Assembly (NCBI RefSeq): GCF_033568475.1
Contig: NC_133122.1
Span: 18,346,206 to 18,410,205, forward strand
Source: Henckelia pumila
Lineage: Eukaryota; Streptophyta; Magnoliopsida; Lamiales; Gesneriaceae
Length of the DNA stretch: 64,000 nucleotides
Direction of reading: 5' to 3'
Shown: one piece after another, positions 59,439 through 64,000 of the stretch
Position numbering within the stretch: position 1 is the stretch's first letter
Layout of the letters: the number at the start of each line of letters is the position of its first letter
Position numbers and translations under genes: made by a program
Notes under the pieces: model-generated
Database searches by the model: none
Told to the model about the DNA's origin: nothing
What the model saw: the letters and a program-made list of their open reading frames with translations, nothing else

Positions 59439-60269
59439 TCATTCATGATGGAGAGCTTGGTCTGCTGTTATTCTACTGTGGGGATCCAAATCTAACATGG
59501 TTTTAAGCAGATGAATCCCCTCTTCAGAAACCAACAAAAACTTGTCTTCATCCACGTGCTTTGTTAATATCATCTGCAGCTGTTCATCCTCCGACGTCCC
59601 TTTGAAAAGCACTTGGTCCAGCAACATCTCTCCCATAATACACCCAACAGACCACATATCCATGGCAGATGAATATCTCTCCACTCCACGATCGAGCAGC
59701 TCCGGGGCCTTGTACCATAGAGAGCCTACGCGACGAGAATGGCTACCAAACTTTGTTTCGAAACGTTTGGACAATCCAAATTCGCATATTTTCAATCCCC
59801 AGTTGTCGTTCACAAGTATGTTTGAAGGCTTCAAATCTCTGTGCATGATCCCGTTTCGGTGAAGAAAGGAGACCTCTTCTAGCAACTGTCTCATCAAGCA
59901 CCTGACTTCGGCTTTCGCGAAAGCCCACGCCATTCCATCTATATACCGTCTGAGGTCCTTGCGTCCATCCACCACAACTTGTTTGAACTCGAAGAACCAC
60001 GGGCAACCGACAAGGGACCGGAGAATGTCGATTTCTCTCAAAGAAGATGCATGGACTTCTTGTTTCTTGATGGCCACGATCTGGCCTGTTTTCTTCTCGC
60101 GGGCTTGGTAAACTCTCCCGTAGCTTTCTCGACCGATCTCGTGCAAAAGTTCATACTTATCTGCTCTCCCGCACGCGATTTTTGGCTTGGGAAAGTGCAT
60201 TTGATAATCTATGATGATTAACGGTGTTTTTGGCTTGGGGAAGTGGGTTTGATAATCGATGGTCAACAT
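59439..60269 (-). CDS. K5: kinase-like ORF with hinge deletion (probable pseudokinase or pseudogene)
   Basis: Open for 276 aa from the ATG at 60269, equivalent to the K4 start; an upstream in-frame ATG at 60338 would add 23 leader residues. Residues 3-30 carry the double DYQ-HF-KPK repeat. The glycine loop is GRESYG (46-51), with Glu for Gly. K68 and HRD 143-145 are kept. Fifteen hinge residues are missing (KDL at 104-106, where K1 has 15 more). DFG is EFG (163-165). A TGG-to-TGA change ends the ORF after HHE, two residues early. Without a hinge and DFG aspartate ATP use is unlikely. Unlike K4 it has no frameshift. The promoter is type B (TATTTATA at 60404-60411). Confidence 0.75.
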   Translation of the reverse strand: MLTIDYQTHFPKPKTPLIIIDYQMHFPKPKIACGRADKYELLHEIGRESYGRVYQAREKKTGQIVAIKKQEVHASSLREIDILRSLVGCPWFFEFKQVVVDGRKDLRRYIDGMAWAFAKAEVRCLMRQLLEEVSFLHRNGIMHRDLKPSNILVNDNWGLKICEFGLSKRFETKFGSHSRRVGSLWYKAPELLDRGVERYSSAMDMWSVGCIMGEMLLDQVLFKGTSEDEQLQMILTKHVDEDKFLLVSEEGIHLLKTMLDLDPHSRITADQALHHE

Positions 60270-61154
60270 GGTAAAATTATATGATGAAAGAAAGAATATT
60301 ATATATAGGAAACGTAGCAAGGGATTGTCGATCCACACTAGATTTTTGGTTCTTAATTAATAATTTGGTTTTAGAAGAATGAAAGAATTATATATATATT
60401 GGTTATTTATAGATTTGAAAACACATTAAAGAAAATCCTAGCTAGAAGATGACTCCTATATCTAATATAACTACCAAATTTGTTATTGGATTAATCTTCA
60501 AGATAAGAAGGGACATTTTCACGTACGGTTAATTAATCGTCGTCTAAAAGGTCGCAAAGCATAGAGATAAAACCTCGCGTGCATGTATCTCTCTCCTGTA
60601 TAAAAATAAAATCAAGATGACTTATGATTTTTTTTATAAAAAAAACTACGGATAATTTTAAATAATTATTCAAATGTTTATACTTACTAATTAATTTTGA
60701 TAATTAATTATATAAAATATCAATCCATGCATCACACGAGTTAGATTCTAGTGTAATATGGATGAGTACTATAAAAATATATCGACAAATCCCCTTAAAA
60801 AATTATAATAACAAAATATCGACAAATATTTTCTTTATAATAAAATTATTCAATTATGTTTAAATTAAATAAATAATTATATACATTTATATTTATCTCA
60901 AAAATAAAAATACAAATAATTAAATAAAATATTTTGACAATATATTTATAATAATGTTATAGATATATTAAATTTTAAATAAATTATTATATAAAAAAAT
61001 ATTTATGTTATTTGAGATAACGTTCAAATGAGAGTAACAATATTTTTTCATTAAATCGACTTCTTTACCATTACGTACATTTGATATTTTGGTTAAATGA
61101 AACTGTTATGATAAAAAAATAGAAAAAAATCTAAAAAATTCATATATTATTTTA
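60270..61154 (-). promoter_or_regulatory. K5 upstream region, mirror of the K4 upstream region
   Basis: Contains the mirrored TATA box, the CCTAGCTAGAAGATGACTCC form of the conserved block (about 60437-60456) and AT-rich repeat DNA. Confidence 0.6.
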
Positions 61155-62577
61155 TGTTGAATGCTTACTTTTGATGATAACAAAACAATATATCATTGTT
61201 GTAGTATATATGACCGCCATTTACATGTACAAAAAGAAAAACGCCTACCGGAAAATATCAACCCATCTAAGCATGTCAACCGACTTGAAGATATCAACTG
61301 ATTCATAGATATCAGTCGACTCATGGATATCAACCGATTCACAGATATCAACTGACTCTCAGACGTCAACCGATCTTAGACATATATTATCAGAATTGAT
61401 GTCAACCAAAATACAAGTCTCAAGGATTTCTACCGATTTCATAAAGGCACAAATGCTTAGTAACGGATCCTTGACAAGACAACTTAAATGCGAAAAGACA
61501 AAGCATTTAAGGAGCCGTCTGATAAAGCTCGAAAGACCATTAATAGCATTTATTATGCAGACATATTGAATGGACGTGATTAAAGAAACTTCAAGTACAG
61601 ATATTTTGAAGACGAGCAGACTTCACTCCACAAAAAGAGAAATATTTCTGCTCTATATCTGTCTGAAAAGATGTTTCTTACCGTTGACAAAAAGAAAAAG
61701 AAACGTTGAAGATTGAGATATAAATATTCGAACTATATATACGAAGCAGAAAAGATATACGCCATCGCATTATAAAAAACAGACGAGCACTCAAACTGTT
61801 TCAACACTTTATTGCTCATTCAACCCTTCGCTCAAGCAGAAGCACATCTGATCTTCTAAGAGATCTTTCCAAGGGTTACTCAAATCCAAGCTGTTGATTG
61901 AAGAACACTAATTACATTCCAAGAATTTGAGATTCTAAGCTTTCAGAAGCTTAGGCATTCATCATCATCAACCAAAGAAGTTTGCTAAAAACTTAGAAAT
62001 CTTATCAGTGTAAATTTAGGAGTTTCACTTTAGGCAGTGATAATTAAGTCTTAACTTGGATTAGGGGTATTACAAGACATTGTAATGACCAAAGTCTTCT
62101 AGTGTATCATTTCCGTGAGAAAGAAGGGGTGATGTAAGAGATTGAGCTCCGAACTACATCCATATACAACTTTGTGCACATTTACATTACTGCATCAAAT
62201 CATATTTTCACTATTGTCATCTAGTTTAATGAGAGTCGTTTTTTGCACTAATTTTTAATAGCTCTTATTCATGTAGGAAGTTGAGAAAATTCTAGTTAAG
62301 AAGATTAACATTTTCTTAACCTCATAACAATAAATTACAAAAGTTGCCCCTAAGGGGGTGTCCAAGTTGGTGGAGTAGGTGAACTCTTGGCCAGAGGTCA
62401 GGAGTTTGATTTCCCCTACCAACACCTTCTTGGACTAGTCTGTCACACGGGGCTTGCCTATGCGGTTTACCTGACTAACGTAGTTTGCAAGCTATTGCAT
62501 TAATCCGGGGGTTTACCCAATGCGTAAGTGTGTATTCACCCCCCCCCCTCTTCTACACACACAACCGATCCCCGACA
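61155..62577 (+). mobile_element. Solo LTR, right arm
   Basis: 1423 bp, TGTTGAATGC...CCCCGACA, flanked by TTTTA on both sides (61150-61154 and 62578-62582). A TATA-like TATATATACG occurs near 61733. 18-bp repeats lie at about 61255-61372, and the tRNA-like segment at about 62355-62450 (GGAGTAGGTGAACTCTTGG, CAGGAGTTTGATTTCCCC). Mirror of 27957-29381. Confidence 0.85.
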
Positions 62578-62582
62578 TTTTA

Positions 62583-62835
62583 TTTCTCAAAATTTTAATG
62601 AATGCATTATTATTATTTTTTTTCCAAAACTCGAAAAAAAATTTATTCATCTAAATGAATAAATCTTAGTTACATTGTAACTATTTTTTAGAACATATGA
62701 TAACAAATATTATATTAAAATTCGAAGTAAGATACATAATCATAATATCAATTTAATAACATTAAATATACTAAAAATTCACGACAAAATATTTACATTA
62801 AAAAATTGAAAAACATTTTTAAAATTTTACGATCA
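62583..62835 (-). repeat. AT-rich repeat unit, outer right arm
   Basis: Mirror of 27715-27951. Confidence 0.75.
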
Positions 62836-62868
62836 CCTAGTCAATCAAATCAATCAGCGCAACATAGT

Positions 62869-62937
62869 TTGACGCACTAGAACTTCCTAAGAGATCACTC
62901 ATCCTAGTAATGATATCACCCTTGCAAGCTTAATCCT
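62869..62937 (-). repeat. 5S rRNA-derived sequence at the right palindrome edge
   Basis: On the minus strand it reads GGATTAAGCTTGCAAGGG ... ACTAGGATGAGTGATCTC ... TTAGGAAGTTCTAGTG, a diverged match to the 3' half of plant 5S rRNA with box A and box C positions recognisable. It is either a 5S pseudogene or part of an element with a 5S-derived promoter, such as Cassandra-type TRIM or SINE3-type elements. It is not a functional 5S gene. Confidence 0.65.
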
Positions 62938-63633
62938 ATAAATTTTATATTTTATTTAATATTTCAGATAACAATGAGAACTATATATAAAGCTATCACA
63001 AAAACTCAAAATCATATATAACTGAAATTAAATGAAATGACATAACCAATACAGTTAATTATTTTTTATAACATGTTAAAATATATATTTATATTAAAGT
63101 TTTACTTAATATTAGTATAAATAATAACATAAGTCTACCGTTATAAAAAATTCAAGATGACACTATTTTTTAGTAAAAAGTTAGAAACGTAATATTATAT
63201 ATTAACATATAAGGCATCGTTTGACTCGAGTATAAATAGTCCATGTATAACTTATCTTATCCAATCACTCGTTCTTCTCATCATATTATTTATCTATCTA
63301 TTAATTATTTATTTTACATCTATCAAATCATTAATAATTTATTTTATATCAATCAAATCATTAAATTTAAATTATTATATTACCCCTATAAATAATATTA
63401 TTCATATTTTATTTATTTTTAAAAGAACAAAATTGTAATTTATTATTATTATATAAAATTTAATCAATCAAATCAAAATCAAATCAAATAACTATAATAA
63501 TCTATCAATCAAATCAATTACTTTATTAACTATCATTTAAATTTTTTTTATTACATTTTATTATTATTTAGTAAAAAGTTGGAATCGTAAAGAAAATTAA
63601 GAAGGTATCTCAAGAGACTTAAAACAGTGTGCA
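62938..63633. other. AT-rich DNA right of the palindrome
   Basis: 62940-62985 resembles part of the K3 upstream repeat. 63260-63530 is a degenerate low-complexity run of ATCAATCAAATCATTAA-type units. No gene is visible. Confidence 0.45.
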
Positions 63634-63857
63634 TGTTATAAATCATAAAATAATAAGAGATATGAATAGAGAGAATTCATGAGAGAAGAGATAATCATAT
63701 GAGTCAATACTCAGGTGCAAATTTCATTGAACTCAATCACCCCTATTTATAGGGAAAAATTACAAGATACAAATCTGTACAAATATTATCTTTACATATT
63801 TATCTTGATCACATATTAAATAAGATAATCATTTATAATAATAATATATTTATAACA
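63634..63857 (-). mobile_element. 3' LTR of a copia element of the same family as 24370-24605
   Basis: 224 bp, TGTTATAAAT...TTTATAACA on the minus strand, including a CCCTATTTATAGGGA segment. Next to it (63858-63866) the minus strand reads AAGGGGGAG, a polypurine tract, so this is the 3' LTR. The body extends past the window end. Confidence 0.85.
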
Positions 63858-64000
63858 CTCCCCCTTAGATGATTATTTGCACAAGCAATCAATTTTTCAA
63901 AATCTCCATTTGGCAAGATTGATGTTCGGGAACTTCATCGGGACTCAAATGCTGCCTCGTTAAAACCTTGACAGTAAAACCTCGTGGAAAAATCTGAACG
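63858..64000 (-). mobile_element. 3' end of the internal region of that copia element
   Basis: Minus strand contains GGTTTTAACGAGGCAGCAT and CCACGAGGTTTTACTGTCA, a non-coding run usual between RNase H and the 3' LTR in plant copia elements. Confidence 0.7.

Noticed and set aside
62869-62937. Functional 5S rRNA gene
   Set aside because: Only the 3' half is recognisable and it is strongly diverged.

Overview
The window is nuclear DNA of a flowering plant, most likely a eudicot. The evidence is many short exons with GT..AG introns, AT-rich intergenic DNA, plant-type Ty1/copia LTR elements, CACTA-type and Mutator-like non-autonomous elements, tRNA- and 5S-derived short repeats, and two conserved plant genes. 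No bacterial, organellar or viral genome organisation is present. Lamiales is a guess only; the sequence does not settle the family.

Positions 1-14800 are ordinary genic DNA. The 3' part of an RFWD3-type ubiquitin-ligase gene (WD40 part, + strand) ends at 4350. After about 4 kb of AT-rich DNA comes a complete 16-exon gene (9116-14798, +) whose exons join in phase to 513 codons: an FAD-synthase-like protein with an N-terminal PAPS-reductase-type domain and a C-terminal molybdopterin-binding-like domain.

Positions 15000-31800 hold a cluster of small intronless protein kinases related to the CDKG/PITSLRE group, called K1 to K4 here. K1 (16090-17016), K2 (19713-20666) and K3 (22838-23767) are intact. 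Each gene is made of a 5' cassette (promoter, leader, N-lobe) and a 3' cassette (C-lobe plus 3' flank), and both cassettes exist in two types. All four combinations occur: K1 is A/A, K2 is A/B, K3 is B/B and K4 is B/A. K4 is a frameshifted pseudogene lacking 15 codons at the kinase hinge. A degenerate copia element (24370-27666) lies between K3 and K4.

Positions 27667-62866 form one very large inverted duplication centred near 42756, with arms of about 15.1 kb. Each arm carries, from outside in: a solo LTR, a hinge-deleted kinase (K4 left, K5 right), a Mutator-like MITE, a fragment of the FAD-synthase gene, a composite short repeat, a CACTA-like element with captured MCM6-like and unidentified exons, and about 4 kb of unassigned DNA. 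The right arm is longer only because a 5023-bp copia element with a TAAAG target duplication sits in it (43845-48867). In a 189-nt sample aligned by eye the arms differ at 6 positions. K4 has frameshifts that K5 lacks, and three microsatellites differ in length, so the arms have diverged since duplication. The right outer edge borders a 5S-rRNA-like sequence. A copia LTR resembling the one left of the palindrome, in mirrored orientation, starts at 63634.

The novelty candidate is the kinase cluster together with the palindrome: shuffled kinase cassettes beside a mirrored pair of defective kinases and an FAD-synthase fragment. By analogy with known plant inverted-repeat loci it could be a source of small RNAs acting on the intact relatives; that is inference.
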